A stretch of 64,000 nt of DNA from Mycobacterium sp. 1554424.7 (GCF_001665295.1 NZ_LZSE01000117.1:1-64000), one strand, 5' to 3'; numbered from the stretch's first letter, positions 54,632 to 64,000 are shown. The notes: a model not told the origin generated them from the letters alone. Numbers and translations: made by a program.

Positions 54632-55435
54632 TTAGCGCGAGAACATGATCGCGCGCTTGACCTCCTGGATCGCCTTGGTGACCTCGATGCCCCGGGGGCA
54701 GGACTCGGTGCAGTTGAAGGTGGTCCGGCAGCGCCACACGCCGTCGACCTCGTTGAGGATGTCGAGGCGCTCGGCGGCGGCCTCGTCGCGGCTGTCGAAG
54801 ATGAAGCGGTGCGCGTTGACGATCGCCGCGGGGCCGTAGTAGCTGCCCTCGTGCCAGAACACCGGGCAGCTGGTGGTGCAGCACGCGCACAGGATGCACT
54901 TGGTGGTGTCGTCGTAGCGGGCGCGGTCGGTCGGGCTCTGGATGCGTTCGCGCGTCGGGGGGTTGCCGGTGGTGATCAGGTAGGGCTTCACCGCGCGGTA
55001 GGCGTCGAAGAACGGCTCCATGTCGACGACGAGGTCCTTCTCCACCGGCAGCCCGCGGATCGGTTCGACGGTGATGGTCAGGGATTTCCCGGGCCGCGCC
55101 GACTTTTGAGTCGGCAGCAGGTCGCGCATCAGCACCTTGCAGGCCAGCCGGTTGACGCCGTTGATGCGCATGGCGTCGGAGCCGCACACGCCGTGCGCGC
55201 ACGACCGCCGGAACGTCAGCGTGCCGTCGAGGTAGCTCTTGATATAGATCAGCAGGTTGAGCATCCGGTCGCTGGGCAGGCAGGGCACCCGAAAGCTTTG
55301 CCAGCCACCGGTTTTCGCGAATGCCTCGGGCTGGTCGGGGTTGAACCGGGCGATCTTCACGGTCACCATCACCGCGCCCTCGGGAACCGGCGGCAAGGGG
55401 GGTTCCAACGCGTCGACCTCTGTTTCGGCGGTCAT
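54632..55435 (-). CDS. sdhB: Succinate dehydrogenase iron-sulfur subunit
   Basis: The 267-residue subunit has the plant-type 2Fe-2S ligands in CAHGVCGSDAM...RLAC (Asp at the third position, as in E. coli). The bacterial ferredoxin-type ligands CILCACCTTSCPVF and CRTTFNCTESCPRGI hold the 4Fe-4S and 3Fe-4S clusters. It passes electrons from SdhA to the membrane quinone site. ATG at 55435 shares its A with the sdhA stop (TGATG). Orthologue of M. tuberculosis Rv3319 (Sdh2). Confidence 0.97.
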   Translation of the reverse strand: MTAETEVDALEPPLPPVPEGAVMVTVKIARFNPDQPEAFAKTGGWQSFRVPCLPSDRMLNLLIYIKSYLDGTLTFRRSCAHGVCGSDAMRINGVNRLACKVLMRDLLPTQKSARPGKSLTITVEPIRGLPVEKDLVVDMEPFFDAYRAVKPYLITTGNPPTRERIQSPTDRARYDDTTKCILCACCTTSCPVFWHEGSYYGPAAIVNAHRFIFDSRDEAAAERLDILNEVDGVWRCRTTFNCTESCPRGIEVTKAIQEVKRAIMFSR

Positions 55436-57207
55436 CAGTACTTCCGTTCCTTGGGTTCGTAGCGGGTCTGCACCACCGGCTTGAAGTCCAGCGCGATGTC
55501 GCTCAGCAGGTCTGGGCGCTGCGTATCGTCCCCAATTTCCTTGTACGCCATGGTGTGGCGCATGTAGTTGACGTCGTCGCGGTTCGGGTAGTCCTCCCGG
55601 GCGTGCCCGCCGCGGGACTCCTTGCGGTTCAGGGCGCCGACCACGGTGACCTCGGCCAGCTCCAGCAGGAAGCCCAGCTCGATGGCCTCCAGCAGGTCGC
55701 TGTTGTAACGCTTCCCCTTGTCGTGCACGGTGATTCGCGAGTAGCGCTCCTTCAGCGCGTGGATGTCGGTGAGCGCCTGCTTGAGCGTCTCCTCGGTGCG
55801 GAACACCGCGGCGTTGTTGTCCATCGACTGCTGCAGGGCGCTGCGGATGTCGGCGACGCGTTCGTTGCCGTGCTCGGAGAGGATGTCGGCCACCCACCCG
55901 ACGACCATCGCCTCCGGCTCCGGGGGCATGTCGACGAAGTCGTGCCCCCGCGCGTATCCCGCCGCGGCGATGCCGGCCCGGCGGCCGAAGACGTTGATGT
56001 CGAGCAGCGAGTTGGTGCCCAGCCGGTTGGCGCCGTGCACCGACACGCACGCGCACTCGCCGGCCGCGTACAGCCCCGGGACGGTGGAGGTGTTGTCCCG
56101 CAACACCTGTCCGGTGACGGTCGTCGGGATGCCGCCCATCACGTAGTGACACGTCGGGTAGACCGGCACCAGCTCGTGCACCGGGTCCACGCCCAGATAG
56201 GTCCGGGCGAACTCGGTGATGTCGGGCAGCTTGGACTCCAGCACGTCCTCGCCGAGGTGGCGCACGTCGATGTAGACGTAGTCCTTGTGCGGGCCGGCGC
56301 CGCGGCCCTCCAGGACTTCCAGCACCATCGAGCGGGCGACGATGTCGCGCGGCGCCAGGTCGACGATCGTCGGCGCGTAGCGCTCCATGAAGCGTTCGCC
56401 CTCGCCGTTGAGCAGCCGCCCGCCCTCGCCGCGCACGGCCTCGGAGATCAGGATGCCCAGCCCGGCCAGCCCGGTCGGGTGGAACTGGTGAAACTCCATG
56501 TCCTCCAACGGAAGTCCCTTGCGGAACACGATCCCGATGCCGTCGCCGGTGAGCGTGTGCGCGTTGGACGTCGTCTTGTACATCCGGCCCGAACCGCCGG
56601 TGGCGATGACGACGGCCTTGGCGTGGAAGACGTGGATCTCGCCTGTCGCCAGCTCGTAGGCGACCACGCCGGTGGCCACCGGCCCGCTCGGCGTCTGCGT
56701 GAGCACCAGGTCCAGCGCGTAGAACTCGTTGAAGAACTGCACGTCGTGCCGCACACAGTTCTGGTAGAGGGTCTGCAGGATCATGTGGCCGGTGCGGTCG
56801 GCGGCGTAGCAGGCCCGGCGCACCGGCGCCTTGCCGTGGTCGCGGGTGTGCCCGCCGAAGCGGCGCTGGTCGATGCGGCCCTCGGGGGTGCGGTTGAACG
56901 GCATCCCCATCTTCTCCAGGTCGAGCACCGCGTCGATGGCTTCCTTGCACATGATCTCGACGGCGTCCTGGTCGGCGAGGTAGTCGCCGCCCTTGACGGT
57001 GTCGAAAGTGTGCCACTCCCAGTTGTCGTCCTCGACGTTCGCCAGCGCGGCGCACATCCCGCCCTGGGCGGCGCCGGTGTGGCTGCGAGTGGGGTAGAGC
57101 TTGGTCAGCACCGCCGTCCGCACCCGCGGCCCGGCCTCGACGGCGGCGCGCATTCCGGCACCCCCGGCGCCGACGATCACCACGTCGTATCGATGCTGGG
57201 AGATCAT
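55435..57207 (-). CDS. sdhA: Succinate dehydrogenase flavoprotein subunit
   Basis: This 590-residue catalytic subunit oxidises succinate to fumarate. It has FAD motif IVGAGGAGMRAA, covalent FAD His43 in TRSHTGAAQGG, the active-site EFHQFHPTGL region, SMVLEVLEGRGAGPHKD and the C-terminal HAREDYPNRDDVNYMRHT. Length equals the M. tuberculosis Rv3318 protein. ATG 57207 overlaps the sdhD stop by 4 bp; further upstream in-frame sequence is sdhD in another frame. Confidence 0.98.
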   Translation of the reverse strand: MISQHRYDVVIVGAGGAGMRAAVEAGPRVRTAVLTKLYPTRSHTGAAQGGMCAALANVEDDNWEWHTFDTVKGGDYLADQDAVEIMCKEAIDAVLDLEKMGMPFNRTPEGRIDQRRFGGHTRDHGKAPVRRACYAADRTGHMILQTLYQNCVRHDVQFFNEFYALDLVLTQTPSGPVATGVVAYELATGEIHVFHAKAVVIATGGSGRMYKTTSNAHTLTGDGIGIVFRKGLPLEDMEFHQFHPTGLAGLGILISEAVRGEGGRLLNGEGERFMERYAPTIVDLAPRDIVARSMVLEVLEGRGAGPHKDYVYIDVRHLGEDVLESKLPDITEFARTYLGVDPVHELVPVYPTCHYVMGGIPTTVTGQVLRDNTSTVPGLYAAGECACVSVHGANRLGTNSLLDINVFGRRAGIAAAGYARGHDFVDMPPEPEAMVVGWVADILSEHGNERVADIRSALQQSMDNNAAVFRTEETLKQALTDIHALKERYSRITVHDKGKRYNSDLLEAIELGFLLELAEVTVVGALNRKESRGGHAREDYPNRDDVNYMRHTMAYKEIGDDTQRPDLLSDIALDFKPVVQTRYEPKERKY

Positions 57208-57671
57208 GAGATGTTCGGGTCGAAGGTCACGAGCACGTAGGTTCCCAGCACCAACGTGAACCCCATCGACAACAGCAGCAGGCTGTTCAGCCAGAACCTT
57301 GTCGAGTTCTTCCGGCTGTAGTCGTCGATGATGGTGCGCAGCCCGTTGCCGCCGTGCAGCTGCGCCAGCCACAGCAGCGCCATGTCCCACATCTGCCAAA
57401 ACGGCGAATGCCAGCGCTGCGCCACGTAGTTGAAGTCGATGCGGTACACGCCGTCGTCCCACATCAGCATGATGAACAGGTGCCCGATCGCCAGGAACAC
57501 CAGCGCGATCCCGGAGAACCGCATGAACAGCCACGCGAACTTCTCGAAGTTCGGGATGCCGGCGCGCCGGCGCGGCGAGCGGGGATTGTCCAGGCTGGCC
57601 GGGCGGTCGTAGAAGCGCTGCCGGACCGGCGCCGCCTGGCCGCGACCGAGCTGAAGGTCGGGGGTGCTCAT
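57204..57671 (-). CDS. sdhD: Succinate dehydrogenase membrane anchor subunit
   Basis: The 155-residue subunit has a ~45-residue cytosolic N-terminus and three helices: FMRFSGIALVFLAIGHLFIML (with a heme-ligand-type His), ALLWLAQLHGGNGLR... and LLLLSMGFTLVLGTYVLVTF. RFSG is the quinone-site motif. ATG 57671 overlaps sdhC (ATGA) and its stop overlaps sdhA (ATGA). Confidence 0.93.
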   Translation of the reverse strand: MSTPDLQLGRGQAAPVRQRFYDRPASLDNPRSPRRRAGIPNFEKFAWLFMRFSGIALVFLAIGHLFIMLMWDDGVYRIDFNYVAQRWHSPFWQMWDMALLWLAQLHGGNGLRTIIDDYSRKNSTRFWLNSLLLLSMGFTLVLGTYVLVTFDPNIS

Positions 57672-58069
57672 CGGAGGTGCTCCAGCAGGTGGATGCCGGT
57701 CACGACGCCGGCGGGAACCATCAGCAGCAGAAAGACGACCACGACGATCAAGAACATCAGCCGCTGATGGCGCGGCCCCTGCGACCAGAAGTCGATCAGG
57801 ATGATCCGGATCCCGTTCAGCCCGTGGAACAGCACCGCGGCGACGAGGCCGTATTCCATCAGCCCGACGATCGGCGTCTGGTAGTCGTGGATCACCCCGT
57901 TGTAGGTCTGCGGGCTCACCCGCAGCATCGCGGCGTCCAGCACGTGGACGAACAGGAAGAAGAAGATCGTCGCGCCGCTGATGCGGTGCAGCACCCACGA
58001 CCACATGCCCGGATCGCCCCGATACAGCGTCCGGGGTGGGCGCCGCTTGCGAGCGGGGGCAGTGCTCAC
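57668..58069 (-). CDS. sdhC: Succinate dehydrogenase cytochrome b subunit
   Basis: The 133-residue membrane subunit has the quinone-site HRISGATIFFFLFVHVLDA, GLVAAVLFHGLNGIRIILIDFW (heme-binding His) and the last helix FLIVVVVFLLLMVPAGVV. I chose GTG at 58069 (STAPARKRRPPRTLYRGDPG) with GAGG upstream; a GTG at 58090 or the ATG at 58006 (MWSWV) are alternatives. It is the first gene of sdhCDAB, divergent from cdd. Confidence 0.9.
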   Translation of the reverse strand: MSTAPARKRRPPRTLYRGDPGMWSWVLHRISGATIFFFLFVHVLDAAMLRVSPQTYNGVIHDYQTPIVGLMEYGLVAAVLFHGLNGIRIILIDFWSQGPRHQRLMFLIVVVVFLLLMVPAGVVTGIHLLEHLR

Positions 58070-58110
58070 CAAAGTCCTCACCGCCTTCACAGAACAGTCA
58101 GCCGCCGTTC

Positions 58111-58180
58111 AGCCTAACCCTGCCAGGCGGCGGGCCGCGCCGGACAGCCTACAGGCGAAGCGGCGTGTCAGAGTTAGGGT
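58111..58180. promoter_or_regulatory. Divergent sdhC / cdd promoter region
   Basis: The 149 bp between the divergent starts contains -10-like hexamers on both strands: TAGGCT on the minus strand (58116-58111) toward sdhC and TAGGGT on the plus strand (58175-58180) toward cdd. Clear -35 boxes are not evident. Confidence 0.3.
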
Positions 58181-58218
58181 GACGGTCTCGAACTGGCCCA
58201 CCGGCGAGCGGAGTGTGC

Positions 58219-58617
58219 ATGCCTGATGTCGATTGGAAAGCGCTGCGCGACAAGGCGACCCGGGCGGCGGCGGGGGCCTACGCGCCCTACTCGCGGTTCC
58301 CCGTGGGGGCGGCCGCGCAGGTCGACGACGGCCGGGTGATCACCGGGTGCAATGTGGAGAACATCTCATATGGCCTTGGTCTCTGCGCCGAGTGCGCGGT
58401 GGTGTGCGCCCTGCATTCCACCGGGGGCGGCCGGCTGGTCGCGCTGGCGTGCGTGGACGCCCAGGGGGCCACCCTGATGCCGTGCGGGCGGTGCCGTCAG
58501 CTGCTGCTCGAGCACGGCGGGCCCGACATGCTGATCGACCATCCGGTGCGGCCGCGTCCCCTGGGCGAGCTGCTGCCCGACGCCTTCAGCGCCGACCTGC
58601 CGCGGGAACGGCCTTGA
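58219..58617 (+). CDS. cdd: Cytidine deaminase
   Basis: This 132-residue homotetrameric zinc enzyme deaminates cytidine and deoxycytidine. It has the substrate-binding RFPVGAAAQ, NVENISYGLGLCAECAVV (Cys-Ala-Glu zinc/proton shuttle) and MPCGRCRQLL (PCxxC zinc ligands). ATG 58219 (MPDVDWKAL) matches the M. tuberculosis protein. Its TGA overlaps the deoA TTG (TTGA). Confidence 0.97.
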   Translation: MPDVDWKALRDKATRAAAGAYAPYSRFPVGAAAQVDDGRVITGCNVENISYGLGLCAECAVVCALHSTGGGRLVALACVDAQGATLMPCGRCRQLLLEHGGPDMLIDHPVRPRPLGELLPDAFSADLPRERP

Positions 58618-59912
58618 GCGACAGCGCATTTGACGCGGCGCTCGACGCGCCGACGGTGATCCGGACCAAGCGCGACGGTGGGCGGCTGTCCGACGCCGCC
58701 ATCGACTGGGTCGTCGACGCGTACACCGACGGACGCGTCGCCGACGAGCAGATGTCGGCGCTGCTGATGGCGATCGTGTGGCGCGGCATGGACCGCGCCG
58801 AGATCGCCCGGTGGACGGCCGCGATGCTGGCCTCGGGCGAGCGGCTGAATTTCGCCGACCTGGGCGTGCCGACCATCGACAAGCACTCCACCGGTGGCGT
58901 CGGGGACAAGATCACCCTGCCGTTGGTGCCCGTCGTCGCCGCCTGCGGCGCCGCCGTCCCCCAGGCGTCGGGCCGCGGGCTCGGCCATACCGGCGGCACC
59001 CTGGACAAGCTGGAATCCATCGCCGGGTTCAGCGCCGAGCTGTCGAACCGGCGGGTGCGCGATCAGCTGCGCGACGTCGGCGCCGCCATCTTCGCGGCCG
59101 GCGAGCTGGCCCCGGCCGACGCCAAGCTGTACGCGCTGCGCGACGTCACCGCCACCGTCGAGTCGCTGCCGCTGATCGCCAGCTCGGTGATGAGCAAGAA
59201 GCTGGCCGAGGGCGCGGGCGCGCTGGTGCTCGACGTGAAGGTCGGTTCCGGGGCGCTGATGAGCTCGGAGGCGGCCAGCCGGGAGCTGGCGCACACCATG
59301 GTCGAGCTGGGTGCTGCGCACGGGGTGCCCACCCGCGCGCTGCTGACCGACATGAACCGCCCGCTGGGCTGCACCGTCGGCAACGCGCTCGAGGTCGCCG
59401 AGTCGTGCGAGGTGCTGGCCGGCGGCGGGCCGCCCGACGTGGTGGAGCTGACGCTGCGGCTGGCCGCCGAGATGCTCGACCTCGCCGGCATCGGCGAGGT
59501 CGATCCCGCCCGCACGCTGCGCGACGGCACCGCGATGGACCGGTTTCGCCGGCTCGTCGCGGCCCAGGGCGGTGACTTGTCGGTACCGTTGCCAATCGGT
59601 TCGTGTTCCGAGACCGTGACCGCAACCCGGGGCGGCACAATGGGCGATATCGACGCGATGGCGGTGGGGCTGGCAAGCTGGCGGCTCGGCGCGGGCAGGT
59701 CCCGTCCGGGCCATCCGGTGCAGCTGGGTGCGGGAATCAGGATCCACCGCCGCCCCCGTGAGCCCGTCGCGGCCGGCGAGCCGCTGTTCACCCTCTACAC
59801 CGACACCCCCGAACGCTTCGACGCCGCGATGGCCGAGCTGGCCGGCGGCTACAGCGTCGACGACACGCCACCGGTTTCCCGACCGCTGATCATCGATCGG
59901 ATCGCCCAGTGA
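58614..59912 (+). CDS. deoA: Thymidine phosphorylase
   Basis: This 432-residue enzyme phosphorolyses thymidine and deoxyuridine to base plus deoxyribose 1-phosphate. It has the phosphate site [42 protein letters not shown] and a C-terminal barrel domain ([18 protein letters not shown]). TTG at 58614 overlaps the cdd stop and is the only start giving the family N-terminus ([16 protein letters not shown]). Its stop overlaps the add GTG (GTGA). It is the middle gene of the cdd-deoA-add operon. Confidence 0.96.
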   Translation: MSDSAFDAALDAPTVIRTKRDGGRLSDAAIDWVVDAYTDGRVADEQMSALLMAIVWRGMDRAEIARWTAAMLASGERLNFADLGVPTIDKHSTGGVGDKITLPLVPVVAACGAAVPQASGRGLGHTGGTLDKLESIAGFSAELSNRRVRDQLRDVGAAIFAAGELAPADAKLYALRDVTATVESLPLIASSVMSKKLAEGAGALVLDVKVGSGALMSSEAASRELAHTMVELGAAHGVPTRALLTDMNRPLGCTVGNALEVAESCEVLAGGGPPDVVELTLRLAAEMLDLAGIGEVDPARTLRDGTAMDRFRRLVAAQGGDLSVPLPIGSCSETVTATRGGTMGDIDAMAVGLASWRLGAGRSRPGHPVQLGAGIRIHRRPREPVAAGEPLFTLYTDTPERFDAAMAELAGGYSVDDTPPVSRPLIIDRIAQ

Positions 59913-60988
59913 TCGACCTGGACCAGATCAAGAAGGCGCCCAAGGCCCTGCTGCACGACCACCTCGACGGCGGGCTGCGGCCGTCGACCGTGATCGACAT
60001 CGCCGGCCAGACCGGCTACGACGGGCTGCCCGCCACCGACGCCGACGAGCTGGCGAAGTGGTTTCGGACCCGGTCGCACAGCGGCTCGCTGGAGCGCTAC
60101 CTGGAACCGTTCTCGCACACCGTGGCGGTGATGCAGACGCCCGATGCCCTCTACCGCGTCGCCTACGAGTGCGTGGAGGACCTGGCCGCGGATTCCGTGG
60201 TCTATGCCGAGGTGCGGTTCGCTCCCGAACTGCACATCAACCGCGGGCTGTCCTTCGACGAGATCGTCGACGCGGTGCTGGAGGGTTTCGCCGCCGGCGA
60301 GAAGGCCTGCGCGTCGGCGGGGCGCCCCATCACGGTGCGGTGCTTGGTCACCGCGATGCGCCACGCCGCGGTGTCGCGCGAGATCGCCGAGCTGGCGATC
60401 CGGTTCCGCGACAAGGGAGTGGTCGGGTTCGACATCGCCGGCGCGGAGGCGGGCAACCCGCCGACCCGGCACCTCGACGCCTTCGAATACATGCGAGATC
60501 ACAACGCGCGCTTCACGATTCACGCCGGTGAGGCGTTCGGGCTGCCGTCCATCCACGAGGCGATCGCGTTCTGCGGCGCCGACCGGCTCGGCCACGGGGT
60601 GCGCATCGTCGACGACATCGAGGTCCTCGACGACGGCCGCGTCCGGCTGGGTCAGCAAGCATCCATCCTGCGGGACAAGCGAATTCCGCTGGAACTGTGC
60701 CCCAGCTCGAACGTGCAGACCGGGGCCGTCAAGAGCATCGCCGAGCACCCGTTCGACCTGCTGGCCCGCACCCGCTTCCGCGTGACCGTCAACACCGACA
60801 ACCGGTTGATGAGCGACACCACGATGAGCCTCGAAATGTCGAGGCTCATCGAGGCTTTCGGTTATGGGTGGAGTGATCTGGAGCGGTTCACGATCAACGC
60901 CATGAAGTCGGCCTTCATCCCGTTCGACGAGCGGTTGGCGATCATCGACGAGGTGATCAAGCCGCGCTACGCGGTATTGATCGGCTAG
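59909..60988 (+). CDS. add: Adenosine deaminase
   Basis: This 359-residue TIM-barrel zinc enzyme converts adenosine or deoxyadenosine to inosine. It has [14 protein letters not shown] (HxH zinc ligands), [19 protein letters not shown] and the NTDNRLMS metal Asp region. GTG 59909 overlaps the deoA stop by 4 bp. With cdd and deoA it forms a nucleoside salvage operon; all three products are cytosolic. Confidence 0.97.
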   Translation: MIDLDQIKKAPKALLHDHLDGGLRPSTVIDIAGQTGYDGLPATDADELAKWFRTRSHSGSLERYLEPFSHTVAVMQTPDALYRVAYECVEDLAADSVVYAEVRFAPELHINRGLSFDEIVDAVLEGFAAGEKACASAGRPITVRCLVTAMRHAAVSREIAELAIRFRDKGVVGFDIAGAEAGNPPTRHLDAFEYMRDHNARFTIHAGEAFGLPSIHEAIAFCGADRLGHGVRIVDDIEVLDDGRVRLGQQASILRDKRIPLELCPSSNVQTGAVKSIAEHPFDLLARTRFRVTVNTDNRLMSDTTMSLEMSRLIEAFGYGWSDLERFTINAMKSAFIPFDERLAIIDEVIKPRYAVLIG

Positions 60989-60994
60989 CCGCGG

Positions 60995-61279
60995 TCAGCG
61001 GGGCAGCCCGGTGTGGTGGCGGCGACCGGTCACGGCCTCCCAGATCGCGATGAGGACGACGGCGGCGCCGACGCCGACGAAGAACGGAATCCACGCGATC
61101 CCACCGTTGGCGTTGTGGTAGCCGAACTTCGCGGCCACAAACGAGCCGATCAGCCCGCCCAGGGCACCGAGCACGACCGTCATGATCATGCCGATGTTCT
61201 GCTTGCCCGGCATGACCAGGCGCGCCACCAATCCGATGACCGCGCCCACGATGATCGCCAGGATGATTGATCCGACCAT
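60995..61279 (-). CDS. GlsB/YeaQ/YmgE-family membrane protein
   Basis: This 94-residue transglycosylase-associated-protein family member has three membrane helices: [41 protein letters not shown] and [21 protein letters not shown]. The small-residue Gly pattern fits. Family members are linked to envelope stress, but the mechanism is unknown. ATG 61279 has GGAG 7 bp upstream. It converges with add. Confidence 0.88.
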   Translation of the reverse strand: MVGSIILAIIVGAVIGLVARLVMPGKQNIGMIMTVVLGALGGLIGSFVAAKFGYHNANGGIAWIPFFVGVGAAVVLIAIWEAVTGRRHHTGLPR

Positions 61280-61389
61280 TTTTGCAACTCCTATGTCTCT
61301 ACGGCGCCCCTTGCGGGCACCGTCTTGGATTGCGGGTTCCCCGAACCAACCGGCTTGTAACACAATTCGATCCGGTACAAACTCTGCTC

Positions 61390-62076
61390 ATGGATCCTGA
61401 GCAGGTGCGCAACGTCGCCTTCGGTCGGCCACCCGTGGGTAAACGCGGCTACAACGAGGACGAGGTCGACGCGTTTCTCGACCAGCTGGAGGCGGCGTTG
61501 CGGGACCCGGCCCGGGGGGCGCCCACGCCCGAGCAGCAGATCCGCAACGTCACCTTCTCCAAGCCGCCCATCGGGAAGCGCGGTTACAACCGGGACGAGG
61601 TCGACGCGTTCCTCGACCGTGTGGCGCGGCAAGTCCGGGGTCCGGGCGGGGCGCCACCCGAGCCCGCGCCGGGCGATGAGCCGGCGACCAGATACACCAT
61701 GAAGATCCGGCCGAACCTGTTCCTGTTCTGGACGCCGCGGTGGCACGACTGGCGCTCGGACGACACGTCCGGCGGGTCCGGCGACGGCGTGCTCGACTTC
61801 GTCGTGGAAATCCTCTTCGGCCTGTTGTGGAACTGGTTCCTCTGGATCGTCTGGGCCGCGATCGCGTGGTTGCTGGAGGGATGCGTCGCGGTCGCGCTTT
61901 CCCCGATCTCCCTGCTGACCAGCCTGCTCGGGGTGCGGCGCCACCAGCTTTTAGCCGTCCCGGACGACGGCACCGACACGTTGTTGCTGAGCCAGGGTTC
62001 CTGGTACGCCGTGCGGCGCGCCCGAGCCGAAGCGCGCGAGCAGATCGCCGCCCAAGACGGCGTGCTGACGCTGTAG
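61390..62076 (+). CDS. Protein with two DivIVA-type motifs and membrane segments
   Basis: The 228-residue protein has two tandem DivIVA N-terminal motifs, [28 protein letters not shown] (residues ~6-33) and [28 protein letters not shown] (~47-74). A ~40-residue spacer leads to membrane-inserting segments about 140-200 ([39 protein letters not shown]) and a charged tail. DivIVA motifs sense curved or septal membrane; here there is no coiled coil. This suggests a polar or septal membrane anchor. ATG 61390; divergent from the GlsB gene. Confidence 0.8.
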   Translation: MDPEQVRNVAFGRPPVGKRGYNEDEVDAFLDQLEAALRDPARGAPTPEQQIRNVTFSKPPIGKRGYNRDEVDAFLDRVARQVRGPGGAPPEPAPGDEPATRYTMKIRPNLFLFWTPRWHDWRSDDTSGGSGDGVLDFVVEILFGLLWNWFLWIVWAAIAWLLEGCVAVALSPISLLTSLLGVRRHQLLAVPDDGTDTLLLSQGSWYAVRRARAEAREQIAAQDGVLTL

Positions 62077-62189
62077 GGCCGCGGCGACAGCGGATCGACC
62101 GTGATGCCGATCGCGCGCGGTGGTGGCCCGGCGGGGAGGCCGAGCGGGGTCCGTGCAGGGTCCGCGTTCGCCGCATAGGGTGGCTGGAC

Positions 62190-63197
62190 ATGAAGCTGCC
62201 ACTGCTGGGCCCCGTGTCGCTGACGGGCTTCCAGAACGCCTGGTTCTTCTTGTTTCTGCTGGTCGTGGCGCTTGTGATCGGGATCTACGTCGTGGTGCAG
62301 TTCGCCCGGCGGCGCCGGGTGCTGCGGTTCGCCAACATGGAGGTGCTCGAGCGCGTCGCGCCGCTGCGCTCCGGGCGGTGGCGGCACGTGCCGACGATCC
62401 TGCTCGCCGCGTCGCTGGTGCTGCTGACCACCGCGATGGCCGGCCCGACGTCGGACATCCGGATCCCGCTCAACCGCGCGGTCGTCATGCTGGTGATCGA
62501 CGTCTCGGAATCCATGGCGGCCACCGACGTTCCCCCCAACCGGCTGGCGGCCGCGCAGGAGGCCGGCAAGAAATTCGCCGACGAGCTCACCCCGGCCATC
62601 AACCTGGGCCTGGTCGAATTCGCCGCCAACGCCTCGCTGTTGGTCTCCCCGACGACGAACCGCGCCGCGGTGAAGGCGGCGATCGATTCGCTGAAGCCGG
62701 CGCCGAAAACGGCGACGGGCGAAGGCATTTTCACGGCGCTGCAGGCGATCGCCACGGTCGGCTCGGTGATGGGCGGGGGCGAGGGGCCGCCGCCGGCGCG
62801 GATCGTGCTGGAATCCGACGGCGCCGAGAACGTGCCGCTGGACCCCAACGCCCCCCAGGGCGCGTTCACCGCCGCGCGGGCCGCCAAGGCCGAGGAGGTG
62901 CAGATCTCGACGATCTCCTTCGGCACGCCCTACGGCACCGTCGAGTACCAGGGCGCCACCATCCCGGTGCCCGTCGACGACCAGACGCTGCAGGAGATCA
63001 CCAAGATCACCGACGGCCAGGCGTTCCACGCCGACAGCCTGGAATCGCTCGAGGGCGTCTATTCGACGCTGCAGCGCCAGATCGGCTACCAGACTGTCAA
63101 GGGCGACGCGAGCATGGCCTGGATGCTGCTGGGGGCGGTGCTGCTGGCCGGTGCCGTCCTGGCCGGCCTGTTCCTGAACCGCCGGCTGCCCGCCTGA
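62190..63197 (+). CDS. VWA-domain membrane protein (Rv1481-like)
   Basis: The 335-residue protein has an N-terminal helix ([19 protein letters not shown]), a second helix ([19 protein letters not shown]), a von Willebrand A domain with MIDAS motif VIDVSESM (DxSxS), TGEGIF and a third Asp in ESDGAE, and a C-terminal helix ([19 protein letters not shown]). It is the BatA-like partner type of MoxR ATPases (Rv1479-Rv1481 in M. tuberculosis), but no moxR lies in the window. ATG 62190 matches the Rv1481 N-terminus and length of 335. Confidence 0.88.
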   Translation: MKLPLLGPVSLTGFQNAWFFLFLLVVALVIGIYVVVQFARRRRVLRFANMEVLERVAPLRSGRWRHVPTILLAASLVLLTTAMAGPTSDIRIPLNRAVVMLVIDVSESMAATDVPPNRLAAAQEAGKKFADELTPAINLGLVEFAANASLLVSPTTNRAAVKAAIDSLKPAPKTATGEGIFTALQAIATVGSVMGGGEGPPPARIVLESDGAENVPLDPNAPQGAFTAARAAKAEEVQISTISFGTPYGTVEYQGATIPVPVDDQTLQEITKITDGQAFHADSLESLEGVYSTLQRQIGYQTVKGDASMAWMLLGAVLLAGAVLAGLFLNRRLPA

Positions 63198-63201
63198 GCG
63201 A

Positions 63202-64000
63202 TCAGATCGGCAGGCGCCGGTTGATCAGCAGGGCCAGCGCCGTGGCGATCAGCGCGACGACGACGCCCAACCGCAGCCAGCCCGCGCTGCCGGGCCCGGG
63301 CACCGTGCGAAACCCGATGTCGTTCTCGATCGCGTTGTAGCTCTTGTTCAGCTCGGCGATGTTGCTGGCGGTGTAGGACTGCCCGCCGGACAGTTGGGCG
63401 ATCTTGTGCATCTGGTCGGTCGACACGGGGACGGCGACGCGCTGCCCGTTCATCTCGATCTCGCCGCCCTTCGTGCCGAACGAGATCGTCGAGATCGGCA
63501 CGCCCTGATCCTTGGCCAGGCGTGCCGCGGTGAAGGCGCCGTCGTGCGGGTCGCTGGGATCGGTCGGCTTGTTCTCGCCACCGTCGGACAGCAGCACGAT
63601 GCGGGCCGGCGGCGGGGTGTCCCCGCCCGTGATGGCCGCGGCCCCGACGGCGTGCAGCGCGGTGAAGATGGCCTCGCCGGTCGCCGTCCCGTCGGCGAAC
63701 TGGAGCTTCTTCAGCGCCTCGATGGTCGCCTCGTGTTGCGGGGTCGGGGGCACGAGCAGGTAGGGCGTCCCCGCGAACCCGACCAGCCCGAGGTTGATGC
63801 CCGGCGTCAGCTGGCCGGCGAACTGGCTGGCCGCCTGCTCGGCCGCCTTGAGCCGGTTGGGCTCGACGTCGGTCGCGCGCATCGAGTTCGACATGTCGAT
63901 GACCAGCACCACGCAGGCGCGGTTGCGCGGGATGCGCATGTCGTGCGTCGGGGTGGCCAGGGCGACCGTCAACAGGAACAGCGACAGCAGTGAAACCGCG
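63202..64000 (-). CDS. VWA-domain membrane protein (5' end outside window)
   Basis: The partial protein is a second Rv1481/BatA-like VWA protein, convergent with the first 4 bp away. The frame is open to the right edge, where the hydrophobic [14 protein letters not shown] is the second membrane helix. MIDAS motifs are [14 protein letters not shown] and LSDGGE. It ends with a helix ([19 protein letters not shown]). Helix 1 and the start codon must lie beyond 64000. The two proteins are clearly paralogues, so this looks like an inverted duplication. Confidence 0.85.
   Translation of the reverse strand, partial: AVSLLSLFLLTVALATPTHDMRIPRNRACVVLVIDMSNSMRATDVEPNRLKAAEQAASQFAGQLTPGINLGLVGFAGTPYLLVPPTPQHEATIEALKKLQFADGTATGEAIFTALHAVGAAAITGGDTPPPARIVLLSDGGENKPTDPSDPHDGAFTAARLAKDQGVPISTISFGTKGGEIEMNGQRVAVPVSTDQMHKIAQLSGGQSYTASNIAELNKSYNAIENDIGFRTVPGPGSAGWLRLGVVVALIATALALLINRRLPI

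Noticed and set aside
55555-57240. 561-codon open frame antisense to sdhA
   Set aside because: Shadow of sdhA: low-complexity His/Gly/Val-rich translation with no motif.

Overview
The window is a GC-rich chromosomal segment from a slow-growing Mycobacterium. The evidence is a PE_PGRS gene and a PE gene with a PE-PPE domain, a REP13E12-type HNH gene, DUF732 and Rv1747-like families, and a gene order that follows the M. tuberculosis interval otsB2 (Rv3372) to add (Rv3313c), read in the opposite orientation. The PE_PGRS gene argues against M. avium itself, but I do not name a species. Comparisons with M. tuberculosis are from memory and were not searched.

Layout. Positions 1-1029 hold the 5' part of a PE_PGRS gene. 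Positions 1.1-7.1 kb carry otsB, a WS/DGAT-type acyltransferase and the error-prone polymerase dnaE2, which has a clear LexA/SOS box. Positions 7.2-8.1 kb hold a tandem pair of small secreted cysteine-containing proteins with duplicated promoters. Positions 8.1-10.8 kb hold a PNPOx-like protein, a nitroreductase, a YCII-like protein, a TrmL-type tRNA methyltransferase and an unknown gene that ends at a strong hairpin. Positions 11.0-15.8 kb are a conservon-type operon (sensor kinase, roadblock, DUF742, Ras-like GTPase) followed by the gyrase-binding pentapeptide protein gene mfpA. Positions 15.8-21.0 kb hold two tandem FHA-ABC transporters (Rv1747-like) convergent on mfpA. Positions 21-31.6 kb hold an OYE-family reductase, folD, small envelope and secreted proteins, a FAD-linked oxidase, the 13E12 gene, a PE-hydrolase/SDR pair, an alpha/beta hydrolase and a class V aminotransferase.

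Positions 31.6-35.2 kb are the methionine operon metY-metX-methyltransferase on the minus strand, preceded by a well-formed SAM-IV riboswitch. Two unrelated NADP-type isocitrate dehydrogenases, icd2 (monomeric) and icd1 (dimeric), lie in tandem at 35.4-38.9 kb. Then come an alpha/beta hydrolase, trpS, a YihY membrane protein, a Baeyer-Villiger-type monooxygenase, and the dacB1-sugI-nagA operon (cell-wall and amino-sugar recycling). Next are a class III aminotransferase, the sigJ operon facing a carboxymuconolactone decarboxylase-like/AraC/methyltransferase/lipase operon, and a GGDEF protein.

Positions 54.6-58.1 kb are the sdhCDAB operon (succinate dehydrogenase). Divergent from it is the nucleoside-salvage operon cdd-deoA-add. 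The right end holds a GlsB/YeaQ-type membrane protein, a protein with two DivIVA motifs and membrane segments, and two convergent von Willebrand A proteins of the Rv1481 type, the last cut by the window edge. I saw no rRNA, tRNA, CRISPR array or insertion sequence. Most operons are tightly packed with ATGA, GTGA or TGATG overlaps, which I used to choose starts.
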